Shown here: positions 10,502 through 21,905 of the stretch, piece after piece
Layout: each line of letters begins with the position of its first letter
Numbering within the stretch: position 1 is the stretch's first letter
Assembly (NCBI RefSeq): GCF_001039355.2
Contig: NW_019776116.1
Location: 57,260-91,198, forward strand
Source: Lingula anatina
Taxonomy: Eukaryota > Brachiopoda > Lingulata > Lingulida > Lingulidae
Length of the DNA stretch: 33,939 nucleotides
Direction of reading: 5' to 3'
Program-made: the position numbers and the translations under genes
The notes under the pieces: generated by a model
What the model was told of the DNA's origin: nothing
Seen by the model: the letters and a program-made list of their open reading frames with translations, nothing else
The model's database searches: none

Positions 10502-11287
10502 TTAAGCCTCGGTCACAACCGGCCGTAGGGGCTCTTACGGGCTGTTTGCGTCCAAATTTTGGGCAGAATCTCACGTCCCACGTCTTACGAAATTTTGAGT
10601 TTGCAGACAGCCCGTAAGCAGGTACGGAGGATGTTGGACATGTCCAAACGATTATACGAATAACCTGCGAACAGCAAGGCCGCAAGCCTAAAGCCTAGGT
10701 CCCAACTACGTTTTGGACGCACGGTTTTTAGGTTCCTTGCGTCCGTCTAGGACGTACAGTGTAGCTAGATCGCAGGGAAGGAATCAAATAAAGCCTAGGT
10801 CCCAACCAAACGTACGGGCTGCTACGTGTGGTCTACGGCCAAAAAATGGGGAAAACGTGGGAGTTCGTGCGTGAGGAGCACGTCCATCGTGCGACTTTTG
10901 GAGGACGCAAACAGCACGTAGAAACTTTTCGACATGATCAACAGCCGCTACGTGCGGTCTAGGTAGGTCCTAGCCGGGCGCAAGGAACCTAAAAACCGTG
11001 CGTCCAAAACGTAGTTGGGACCTAGGCTTAACTTTTCAACATGATCAACAGCCGCTACGTGCGATCTAGGTAGGTCCTAGCCGGACGCAAGGAACCTAAA
11101 AAACGTGCGTCCAAAACGTAGTTGGGACCTAGGCTTAATTGGTGAAAAGTTTCTACGTGCTGTTTTCGTCCTCCAAAAGTCGCACGATGGACGTGCTCCT
11201 CACGCACGAACTCCCACGGTTGCCTCATTTTTTTGGCCGTAGACCACATGTAACAGCCCGTACGTTTGGTTGGGACCTAGGCTTAAG
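10502..11287. repeat. Foldback (inverted-repeat) transposon cluster
   Basis: Arms starting AGCCTAGGTCCCAAC recur at 10690 and 10794, with their complements ending at about 11031, 11137 and 11286. A related arm (TTAAGCCTCGGTCACAACC) starts at 10502. Segment 10690-10745 is inverted at 10978-11031 and 11083-11137. Segment 10794-10933 is inverted at 11139-11287. The order is a, b, a', a', b', so elements are nested or rearranged. The cluster is GC-richer than its surroundings. Two opposed open frames here are by-products of the symmetry. Confidence 0.8.
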
Positions 11288-11349
11288 GCAAGCACACGTA
11301 GGATCGAGTCAGTCTCTTTTACCAGCAGCATTGTGGTGTCGACAATATA

Positions 11350-11372
11350 CAGGGTTGCTACTTAATATGGAA
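11350..11372 (+). repeat. Isolated terminal repeat of the 15-16.5 kb Tc1-like family
   Basis: The sequence CAGGGTTGCTACTTAATATG is the complement-oriented partner of the terminal repeats at 8642 and 16554 (consensus CAGGGTTACTACTTAATATG). It has no transposase next to it. It may be the far end of a 5.2-kb element closing at 16554, or a separate non-autonomous copy. Confidence 0.5.
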
Positions 11373-13549
11373 TTTTTTTTTTCATTGTTATTTTTGATGC
11401 TGATTAATTTTTTGGTGGGCTTGTGTCATTAAAAAAGTATGTCACTGAGTAATAATAACATCCAGTCTTGTGTTGTGAGATAATTTGGTCAATGATATCA
11501 AATCTGACATAAGATGCCATTCAAAAGTAAGGAACACCCCTAGAAAACCTTATCAACAGTTTGATGTCAGTATTAAGTGCCAATTTTTTAAAGCACCAGA
11601 TAAGTGCGGCAAGGTGGGGGTTCACAGAATTTGACCTTATTGGGCTGAAATACTTGCCTTAGGACCCTTTTAACTTCTGCCAAATGTTATGCCCCAAAAC
11701 TGTATTTCAGGGGATTTATGCCCAATTTTCTGTTTTTCCACCTTTCGAAGCAGATTTTCAGTCATCATACACGTCCTTAATATATATGCTTATTATACTC
11801 TTATCCAGTTATATATTTACTATATACATATATGATGTATTTTGTTGATCAATATTCTTCCCCAAAGACATTCAAACAAAAAATATAACCCACGTTGTAC
11901 ACACTGTGCCCACTTTTTTTTTACCCCACCCCCAAAAAACTAAGTTTGAGCATGGCGATTTTCAGAGAGTCATATACCCACTAGTAGAGGTCCTATGGCT
12001 GTCAAACCTGTATGGGTTTGTAAAGGAACATTAAAAATATAAAGTACAAAAGAGATCCTCGTGGCCTTTTCTTTTGTTGACGATATATTGATATCTGAAA
12101 ATTGTAAAATTTGGATGGGTGTTGCTCTTGTCTTGGCCAGTAATACCTGCTCATTTACTCTAAACACGGCAGAATTGAACAATAGGCTTTACAAGAGTAG
12201 GTAATTGACCTCTAACAGAGCCTACCTTTGGGATTTAAACCTTCTTATTCATGTTTTGATGACTTGTGATTGAAATTTATGTAGCTTTGGTACCTTTTCA
12301 ACCTGCTACTTGGCCTCGAATTTCTACCGTTTGCTCAATAGATGCCATCTCGATTGTGCAACTGGGAATGGTATTCCCTGTAATACTATAGCTTACAAAA
12401 TTAATTAAAATTATTTTAGTCTAATAAATTTAATTATCCAGAAAATAAAAAATCAAACAACCCATATTTTTCATATATTTAATCATATAAAGAAAACTGT
12501 ATTTCTTCAGATCTACCATAACAATTATTGGACACAAATGGGCACCAATCACACACACAACTTTTAATCAATCAACGATGTTTTATAATGCATAATCATC
12601 TTTTTATTGGATCAAATTATTTGGAAGTATAGCAATCAATACAAATCTTCATACTGGAAAATACTTATAACCAATAACTTATAAATGGGTGGAAGGCATT
12701 GTAACTGCCATTCAAGACTACTCCTGTCGCCTTTAACTGAATAAGACACTGGGTTCTGACTCAAGATTATGGAAAGTGAATGTTTCAAAAAAAAAAAAAA
12801 AAAAGTACACTTGATTTTCATTCCACAAAAACATCAAGGCAATGCATATCTATATTATCCAACTGATTTCCCTTCATGAGAAGAATGAAGAAATAAGTTG
12901 CAAAGAACTTATGTAATGGTGTAATTCATGGATTATTTTGCACTTTTCAGGACCAGGAACATATATTGCTGATTTCAAATATTTAAGTCAAACTGATCTT
13001 TTGCTCCAAGGAATAAAAATATGATATTCAATATTCAATATCTCAGTAAGATCTTATCCCATTTAAAGGTGGCATTTACGGATATCTTCAGTAAAATGAA
13101 ACAGAAAAAAGCAGACATGATCCTAGGACTTAAAAAAAGAGAGAGAACTCCGAACATTTATCATGGAACCCAGCACCTAAGCGGCCAGAGGTCCAGGGAC
13201 ACCTTTGAATTGAATTTAAAAATGTGGAATTCCAGGTTTCTGGGGCAAAAATTCATGTCTGAAAAGCTCCTTGTAATAAAACGTTCATCGATAAGTGTCA
13301 GTTTTCATCATTTAATGAAGCTCCCATAAATAACTGTACTTTCTTGTGGGGGATCTTCTTGCAACTTGCTTGGATCTTAATAGCTGACATAAGCTATCAG
13401 TCAGGTCATTGGTGTCCTCCAACTGTAGATACAAATACTTGTTCAAGGTAGATAAACATCAAAAATACATTTCAGTCTATTGGGCAGTAAGTCAATCCTC
13501 TTTATAAAACTTCTTTTTCCGTTGCTTGGATTAATCACTTTTTTTTTCT
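11373..13549. other. Intergenic stretch without recognised gene
   Basis: AT-rich sequence with short homopolymers and no exon pattern, transposase or RNA gene that I can support. The 102-codon plus-strand frame at 13021-13329 has no recognisable domain or splice context. Confidence 0.5.
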
Positions 13550-14530
13550 TTGTCATATATCTGACTCCTGGCTGCTCTTTCTGGCCAGTCTCCAAACATC
13601 TTCTAGCTGAAATAAAAACAAAAATTTATTCTCCAATCTATTAAATGGTTTTAATTTTCAACCAACGAAATTTACCATGAAACCCCATTTTAGACTACAG
13701 CTAAGCTTTATTCTAAATATATATATATAATATTATTCATGTAATTGTGATATGATTGTTACTCTTTTAATCATCAGCAATGATCTCCAAAAGCAGTATT
13801 ATTCAGTTGTGAGGGTTCTGTAACTTGTTGCTCACACAAACAAAAAAGTTTACACTGCTAACATGTACAGTACAAAACATAAGCTCTTTTCACTATACGT
13901 AATAATAAATTTGCTGTGGTTCTGAGGGTCAGAGATAGCAGTATTTAGATGATAACTTAGCTTACCTGTCTAATTACTTTGCAAATTTAATTCAAACAAC
14001 ACGGATATCATATCATTATCAACCTCCTGTCTGATATGAATTTGGTGTGTAAATTAATAATAAAGATGTGACGAATGTCAACTTCTTAATTACCTGAGCC
14101 CAATGAACAGAATATTTTTGCTTCGTCTTGATAAAAATTTGGATACAGTGTGCGTGAAAGCTCCCGCTAGGTCCGAGCAAGGGTCCTACAAGAAGAAGTA
14201 GTTGGCGTGTTCTTGCGGCTCCCCAAAGGATCCATAGCATGTGAGTCTGACGATGCGCTGGATACACGAGCTCACTCTCCATTTCCTCTGATGATGATAT
14301 TGCCGATGCTGTTCTACATATCATTGGCCTCTCATTCTGCATGCAAGTTTTAGCATGGGGAGGTGACCCCAATCATCTTTGTCATATCTCCTGAGTATTG
14401 CACAGCCTTTTCGTCTTTGTAACGGTCTACAGAACAACAAAGTATGTGCTTTGCTGCTTGAAATTCTGAAAATCTGCAGTGCATCCATCGCGCGTTTTCC
14501 ACCTCTGCTACTTGAAACTGTCATGGCCGC
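13550..14530 (-). other. Possible exons of an unidentified minus-strand gene (weak)
   Basis: Two overlapping minus-strand frames occur at 14524-14321 (RRKGCAILRRYDKDDWGHLP) and 14372-14019 (RPMICRTASAISSSEEMESE, then a Leu-rich stretch). An acceptor-like TTTATTTCAG at about 13605 is followed by LEDVWRLARKSSQESDI and a stop. The pieces are not joined by convincing splice sites and I recognise no family. They could equally be chance frames. Confidence 0.2.
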
Positions 14531-15345
14531 CTACTCGAATTTAGTTTCGAATGCATGTTTACCCCCGTATTGGAACTTAGCATATACTTAATATTCAGGA
14601 ATCAATGAATGAAAACTACAGAACACTATTTCAGTTACTTAGTCCCTAACCAACGTTGAAATTAACTTAAAAAGTCTTGAATGCAAATCGAAACTGTGGG
14701 AAGCAAAATTGTTTTACGATTATGTAGCCGGGAAATAGAAGAATTTGCGTCGCTGTTGCAAAAATTTTAGGGAAAAGGCCACGCCAGTGTTTTAATTTAT
14801 GTTAGGACCCTTGTCCATATTTTCAGTAAATATCAGTGAAAATATCTAAGGTGCTCTACTAGTGGAGATATAAGGCTATTGATAGGGTGGGTATCTGCGG
14901 CAGTCATCAAGTGACCTCAAATAACCTCGGTAGTTTGTAACCATAGCAACGGAATTTTGACATAAATCTCTGTCGTTATAAAGATTATATATTCGTCTTT
15001 CCATTGTGGTATTGGTCGAAGTAATGTACTGATCACTTCATGCACATTTGTGAAGCAAACTTCGGTGAAAAATACACCACTTACACAGTTGAAAAGTGAG
15101 ACGGGAGCCACGCGAGGCAGTGAAATGTGAATGTGGCTGTATCTCGACAATAATGCAACGGAAAGCTTTAATATTTTACAGTTTAATTAAGGTCACAAAG
15201 GTGTTTAAATGTGAGCAAAATGAGTGTATTCTGTGAGAACTCAACCTTGCCTCTTTTTGGCTGATTTGCCTGGTGGTTATAAAAACTTGCACTTAACTTT
15301 AAGCTAAGATATTAAAGTAAATGATAGCCTCCCGACAGTGATATG
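14531..15345. other. Intergenic stretch, nothing recognised
   Basis: No coding, repeat or RNA signal stands out up to the Tc1-like relic. Confidence 0.45.
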
Positions 15346-16554
15346 TTACACAGTCAAAGAACTCCATACAGTAAATAATGAAAAGTCAGTAATTGCGGGT
15401 ATGACCTCCAGCAGCCGCTTGCAGCGACCTCGTCCTACATGGCATACCCTGTAACACGTTTTTTGGAGTTGGATGGGAATATCATTCCACGCAGTGATAT
15501 TTGCCTGTCGCAGTTCATCACTATTTATCGGCCGATGACCATAGCTATTAATTCTGTGAGTTACTTTTGCCCAACGATTTTCAATTGGGTTCATATCTGG
15601 AGAGTTTGCAGGCCAGGGCAGTTGCTGAACCCATTGGTTTTGAAGAAAAACAGTGATTCTGCGGCCTCGATGTGGATTGCGTAGTCGTCTTGGTACACAA
15701 AGTTGTTCCTGAAGATGGCTCTTACCAATCGAAGCATCATTTGCCGTAGAATTTCTCAGTAGGAATCCTGGCTGAAGTTGCTTCTTAGAAAAACCAACGT
15801 GATTCCAGCGTTTTGGCTGCAAACGCACGTGGTCCCCAGCCCATTGCAGACGTCGCTGTATATGACCTACTGTTAACAGTGATTTCCGTACTGGTTTTCT
15901 TGCAAAATAACCGGTTTGCAGTAATCTCTTATTCACGAGGGACCTTGAAACGGGCGTTTGAATGACATTCTGCCACTCTTTTCTGAGGACACTGGTTGTC
16001 TTTGTACGACCAGCACGGCGCACTCTAAGGAGAAGGCGATCCTGTCTTCTTGGTGTGATACGCGGACACCCTGGTCGAGGTATTGGGGTAGGTGACCCTA
16101 TTGTAGCATTTCTTTGGAGGACTTTACTAACGGTTCCTGAAAAATGTTGAATTGTCTGGCAATGGCTGTCCGTTTCTGGCCATTTTCTCTGACAGCAAGA
16201 ATCTCATAGTACGCTGTGTTGCTTAGCTGTCGAACCATATCTTCTCTAAGGTACCTGGCAAGTTTCAGAGCGATCCCTTTGTTGCTTCTCTAAGTACACT
16301 CCTAAGATTGACTAAACCCATGCGTTTTTATACAAGGGCAGAAATTGCCGAAATGACCACCCCTCACATTTCTGACCACAGAACATGCAACTGCATGCAT
16401 CAATTGTTTCGATAGTTGTGTGGTAATAAGGTAACACACCTGGCTACACATAGAGTGACACCTCAGCTTTGGATTTGAAGTAGTTAGAGAGAAATTAAAT
16501 ATTTTGTAGAAAATTTACTCGCCAAAAAATAATATTCCATATTAAGTGGTAACC
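15346..16554 (-). mobile_element. Tc1/mariner-like transposon relic with transposase remains
   Basis: The transposase frame starts at ATG 16238 (MVRQLSNTAYY, then an N-terminal helix-turn-helix-like REN-GQKRTAIARQFNI). It shifts frame and continues as a 225-codon open stretch from 16023 to 15346. That stretch carries HIQRRLQWAGDHVRL, where FTDES is normally found, and the conserved SPDMNPIENRW holding the last catalytic acidic residue. The DNA ends at high coordinate in a terminal repeat (ATTCCATATTAAGTGGTAACC, written as two halves: ATTCCATATTAAG and TGGTAACC). Frameshifts make it inactive. No clear left terminal repeat lies next to the coding end. Confidence 0.8.
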
Positions 16555-16931
16555 ATGTAGCTTTAAAATATTAATAATCTTCAAGATTTTGATTTTGACG
16601 CCAAGGCCTTCATAGCATCGTGCTCATAGCATCGTGGTGTGAAGTGTATTTATAGTATAGATGAAGTATAATGCGTTAGGTTGTGCGAAACGTAAATACA
16701 ATGAAGCAGGTTTTACCATGACTGCAGCAAGGCGTCACAGATGCATCTTCTTGGTTGAAGCACATTTAAAGTATGCTAAATAATTTCGAATCTTCTTCAG
16801 TGAAGCACTGGAGATGAACGTTTTACAGTGCTTTGCTACCTCTGAACTGCAGAGAAGCAGCACATGGTTTACTTGTCAAGCTGAATTGCCTCTATTACAC
16901 TTCAGAGAAACAGCTTTGATGCATATCGTCT

Positions 16932-17225
16932 GTAGTGCAGGTTTTAGATATATCGTGGCACGCGTATTTTAATGGTATTTTAATTATTATTATTTTTTAG
17001 CAATAAATGGGAACTTGAACGTGCTTATATGTAAAATTACCAACAGTTTCAGTTATATAGTGGAGCAGAACGATGTACAACCATTCACTCTTAAGTAAGA
17101 TTTGGATTAATTTACCCCTTAGTGCTATGAAATAACAAATATGATTACTGCACATAATCCATTGTAGGTGTGTATGAAACTACGTGGTGGTATTAATACA
17201 AGGTACTAGATAGTGTCCCCAGCAG
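16932..17225 (+). repeat. Dispersed direct repeat, copy 1
   Basis: It matches 19739-20130 in the same orientation: TAGTGCAGRTTTTAGATATA, CACGCGTATTTTAATGG, AAAATTACCAAC, CATAATCCATTGT and GTATGAAACTACG. No coding content is seen. It abuts the 300-bp satellite and may be part of the same mobile unit. Confidence 0.65.
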
Positions 17226-17349
17226 ACCAGTGTACTATTATTATCTGGACTAGTATTTAAAGGTGTAGGGCAGCGTCGTCCCTTAGGAAAGCTCACGCGG
17301 GATTGAGCTAGTATCTGCATGCTGCTAGCAGCAGTGTGGTGTCGATGAT

Positions 17350-18560
17350 ATAGTCCAGGAATTTGGTGAAAAATTGTGCATTTTTTACCTACAAGCATGA
17401 AATTTGGCACACTTATGGACAATAAAATTCTAAGCAAATTTGGATATATGGGCATGTCTGAAAATTCCAAAATGGCCGTCAAATCCAAGATGGCCGCCAA
17501 AATGCCTTTTCAAATTAAAACTTCCAGTACATAGTCTTCTAATAACTTAAAATATCATATAAAGGTTAGAAAACACCATGGTATAAATCCTTCAGGTGTA
17601 TAAAATCCAAAATGGCCACCAAAAGTAAAAAAGCAGACCATTTATTCAAGATATCCATTAGAATGGTGAATTAATCATGCACTTAAAATTACAAGCAAAA
17701 AGTTTGGCACATTTGTGGAAAATGAAATTCTGAGCAAGTTTGGATGTATGGGCCTGTCCAAAAATTTAAAAATGGCCACCAAATCCAAGATGGCCTAAAA
17801 AAATACAGCTTCTAATTAAATCTTCAAGTATATAGGGCTTAAATATCATATAAAGGTTGAAAACACCACAGTATGAATTCAGCATCCATATCTGCTTCTT
17901 TAGGTGCATTAAATCCAAAATGGCCGCCAATAATAAAAAGCACTCTACTAATCCAAGATATCCAGCATAGTGGTGAATTCATCAAAAACTACAAGCATGG
18001 CATTTGGCACAGTTGTAAAAATGGATTCCAGGCACTTTTGGATATATGGGCATGTCTAAAAATTCCAATATATGGCCCCAAATCCAATATGGCCGCCACA
18101 CATACCCGTTCAAATTAAAACTTCAAGTATATAATCCTATAATAGCTTAAGATAACATTTTATGGTTAAACAAAACTATGGTATGCATGAAGTATCAATA
18201 TTTGCTTCTTTAGGTGTATAGAAATCCAAAATGACCTCCAAAAATTAGAAAACAGACCACTCACAGCAGCAGTATGGTGAATTCATCATGCATTTAAAAC
18301 TACCAGCATGAAAATTGGCACAATTGTAGAGAACAGGACTCTAAGCAATTTTTTTTTATATAGGGACATGTCTGAAAATTCTAATATGGCCACTAAAACC
18401 CTTTGAAAGTAAAAATTCTACTTCATAATCTGACTTATATCAATCTTTAATCTTTTTTTCGTTTGAAAACAGAGCTCAGTTTAGATGAATTATCAAAAAC
18501 CCCTCCTTTAGTTACATTAAGATCCAAATGACCATAAAAAGTGGAACAGGACTCCTTTTG
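17350..18560. repeat. About 300-bp tandem satellite, four diverged units
   Basis: The anchor TTTGGCAC recurs near 17402, 17703, 18003 and 18312, giving a period of about 300 bp. Each unit also carries AAAATGGCCGCCAAATCC-like blocks, a GGCATGTCTGAAAATTC block and an ATATCATATAAAGGTT block. The open frames here are translations of the repeat, not genes. Confidence 0.8.
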
Positions 18561-18819
18561 GTCCAGTTGTGACACCACATTCAGCAATTATGTAAATGCC
18601 AAGGTATTTTCACAAATCAGTTTTCAAGTAGGTGTTGCACATTTTATGGGCGATTAACCTATTACTTTAGTAAATGGACAATATCTCAACAGAGGATAAC
18701 AGCTAGTTACACCGAAATTTCTACTTATTTGGTTAAATAATATCTTTAGTTGTGTTTCCCTCAGCTTTCCCAGAATTTGCCCAAAGCTATAGCTTCTACA
18801 TGTAATCCACTTTCCCCAA

Positions 18820-19713
18820 CATGGCAAATTGTCACCAAAACGCGTTTTTCAAGGCTCTTAGCGAACACCAAACTGGTTTTAGCAGGTTAGAATACCAGGC
18901 CACCTCTGAGGAAGTCACTGTAAACAGCAAAACAGCGTAGTCTGTTTCTATAATGATTTGGGGACCATGACATTTTCCGGGTAGGACATTGAAACCGCGG
19001 TGTTTTCTTTATTGAGGTCAGATTTCACCTCTACCGCTAAATTGGCCAAAACAGAGTTTACATACATCTTGAAGAGGCCTACGACAAGACGTGTGCCGCT
19101 TCTGAAGTGACTAGGGTCATTGACAGCGTCCATATTTGGAGTGGATACCACATTGGTGCCAAAACACCAATGGAAGTCATTGATGGAAACCTGAACCAGA
19201 CCAAATAAAGGAATAATCTGGGAACCAGTTGACCATCATCTGATAGGGGGCACCTAAGGAACAATTTTAGGTTGCCCGATCAGATTGCCGGTTCACACAG
19301 AGCACTTTTAATAGCAGATAACTTACAGAACCAAGGGAATGAACAGCTACCTTAGTCATCAAAATCGCCATATTTGAACCACATAGACAAAATGTGGGTA
19401 GGTCATTAGTCGCCGAAACTAACATAAGGGGCCTTTGTGGGGCGTGGAACACTTTTGAAGACGATAATTTGGAAAAACGAAGATTCAAAATATCGCGTTC
19501 TATAGTTGTATGACTTAAAATAGGCAATGTATTTTTGTTTGCTTCACGGGCGAATTCAATTAATGAACTGATGTCACAATGACATCGGATAGATTTTCAA
19601 AAGATATTAAAACACGATTTTAATCCGTATATTCATTTATCAGTCTGAAAAATAGGAAAAAAACTGATGAATTATGATTTGGAAAAAAATATTCCATATT
19701 AAATGTCAAGTCT
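18820..19713 (+). mobile_element. Second copy of the same degraded Tc1-like family (5'-truncated, internally deleted)
   Basis: It aligns with about 24800-25880 and includes the transposase remnant WSGYHIGAKTPMEVIDGNLN and the right terminal repeat (ATTAAATGTCAAGTCT ending near 19713). The left end is missing. About 180 bp present in the other copy (25400-25590, transposase C terminus) are absent. Confidence 0.68.
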
Positions 19714-19738
19714 GTATATGGTTAAAATGAAATGCGTA

Positions 19739-20130
19739 CGTAGTGCAGATTTTAGATATACCGTGACACGCGTATTTTAATGGCATCTTAATTATTTTTC
19801 TTTCTTTTTGTATTATTATTATTATTTATTTATTTATTTGCAATAAACGGGAGCTTAAACGTGTTTATACGTAAAATTACCAACATAAAACATAAATGTG
19901 TCCATTTATATAGCCCAATCGATACATCAACTTAAACGCAACACAAACACTTCCATGTATTTGTGTGTGAAGTACGATTACTATCACAACAGAACGCTGT
20001 ACAATCATTTGGAAAACTTTGTCCCTGAGAGCTATTAAATTTTTAAGTATAATAACTGTACATAATCCATTGTGAGTATGTATGAAACTACGCGATGGTA
20101 TTAACACAAGGTACTGTGCAGTGTCCACCA
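19739..20130 (+). repeat. Dispersed direct repeat, copy 2
   Basis: Second copy of the 16932-17225 segment, with an extra TTATTTA-type simple repeat at about 19812-19840 and an insertion around 19885-19980. It lies just after a Tc1-like right end. Confidence 0.6.
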
Positions 20131-20550
20131 GCAGTAAATACCCTGTTAGTGTTACCAGCACGGTATCAATTGTGCCAATATCGGATTAAATACACTACTG
20201 TCAGGTGCCACGTTTGTGACACTAGAACCACCTTGGTGACATCTTGTAGTGCCCTGTCTAAATGTTTAACGACAGACTTTAATTCTAAATTATGGCCCAA
20301 AATAAATATCGTGACTTGGTCATGAGCAAAATTTATTAAACGAATTCTTCGCATATTTACGCTGAACATTCTATCCAATCACCTTATTTTGTAACGCTAG
20401 GTGTCAGTAAAATAATTAAAAAAGATTGAAGACAACATCTAACTATCACCAATTTATTTGAAACATTTCAAACATATCCCAAATCGGTATTTACTTATAA
20501 CATAGATATCTTTTCCGTTTTGATATTGTGGTGACAACTCATTTATCTAT

Positions 20551-20806
20551 CCTACTTTGATATTTCAGTTATACGATACAGACCTATACCACTTGATATT
20601 CAATTTATAGGATATAAACCTAGCCCACTTTAACATTTTAGTTATTTAATATAGACTTGTCCCATATTTCAGTTACAAGATATAAAGCTCTCCCACTTTG
20701 ATATTTCAGTTATATAATATAGACCTATCCCACTTAGATATTTCAATTATATGATATAAACCTATCCCACTTTGAAATTTCAGTTATGTTATATAAAGCT
20801 ATCCAT
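20551..20806. repeat. 37-bp minisatellite, about seven units
   Basis: Units of the form CCCACTTTGATATTTCAGTT plus ATATRATATARACCTAT repeat with a 37-bp period, clearest at 20692, 20729 and 20766. Earlier units are more diverged. It starts about 370 bp beyond the gene B stop codon. Confidence 0.78.
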
Positions 20807-21177
20807 TTTTGCTCACCAAAGACAATACTGACGTGAAATGTTGCCTTTTTATGTAGGTGATTAACAGAACAAAAAGTATTTAACTCACCAACAGAATATT
20901 ATTTTGAAAATTCAACTGCTCCATCCTAAAAATTATCAATTGAAATATTTGCTACAGTTTTTTTAATTCACAGCAATTGTCAGTTCAATACAATAGTATA
21001 TAAAGGAGTATAATCGCAATGACGACAACTAATTTGTTTCAATTGTCCGTCTTATCTTTGGGAAATCACCCTGGGTAAATAACAAAGCAGAGCGTCAAAC
21101 ACTGGCGATTTATCTTTGAAAAGATGTACAGGTAACTCCGACTACGGCTCCAGTTTGGTACATCCAACTGCTACTAC

Positions 21178-21199
21178 CTAAGTCGTCTTGCAATTGGGG
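21178..21199 (-). CDS. Gene B exon 15 (terminal exon with stop)
   Basis: After the acceptor CTTTCAG, the phase-2 codon is completed and the frame reads SPNCKTT then TAG at 21178-21180. This gives a short tail after the vWD domain with one Cys, and no C8 or TIL module. The acceptor is good and the total length closes in frame, but so short an exon could be misplaced. Confidence 0.6.
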
Positions 21200-21840
21200 C
21201 TGAAAGATAAAGTTTATAAACACGTAACTTTTTCTCTTTTTTATCTGAGGGTATCAGACAGTATATATTAAAACATAAACAGGGATGCTTTAAGTCTGGT
21301 TATTCATACTAACCCACCGCATTCATAAATCTAGTTAAAATTACCCTACGGCTGAAAAAATATAAAAAAAGTATCTACCACTCTCACCTTAGACCATCTA
21401 TCTCGTCCCAAATACGACAGCTGTCTGCTATTTTCTGGTCCCGTACTTGATAAGGCGCAATATGGCTGACATCCTGTCCGTCACATAGGCGGTAGTCATC
21501 AGAAGGGTCGCCATTAAAATTCTGAGCCAGGCCACACAGTTTTCCTCGATATGTCCAGGGGATCTGCATCCTCAGTTGATGTTTACCATCCCTCCTTGGG
21601 TGACGGATTGTAAGCGTAAAGTTTATCGAGGCGTCCGTCTCCAGACGCAGTACCGGTTCATACTTGAGTACAGTCTTTGTTATATTTATATGACCGTTCC
21701 AGTAAGGCAGATTTATTTCTTCTCCATCAATCTGTAAAATAACGGTGGTGCTTTAAACACGCAATCTGAATGTGTTGCATCTCTTTGGCCTTAACAGTAT
21801 TTATCTTACTTTCCATGTTTTTGTACCACTTAATCACATT

Positions 21841-21905
<65 letters not shown>

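Noticed and set aside
11055-11432. Opposed open frames of 64 and 97 codons
   Set aside because: They arise from the inverted-repeat symmetry of the foldback cluster and resemble no protein.
13021-13329. 102-codon plus-strand frame
   Set aside because: No domain, no splice context and low-complexity Lys-rich composition; a chance frame in AT-rich DNA is likelier.
17180-17500. 106-codon minus-strand frame beginning MAAILDL
   Set aside because: Most of it is a translation of the 300-bp satellite and its flank.
20095-20378. Overlapping plus- and minus-strand frames of 76 and 70 codons
   Set aside because: They overlap each other on opposite strands in repeat-flanking sequence with no family match or exon signals.
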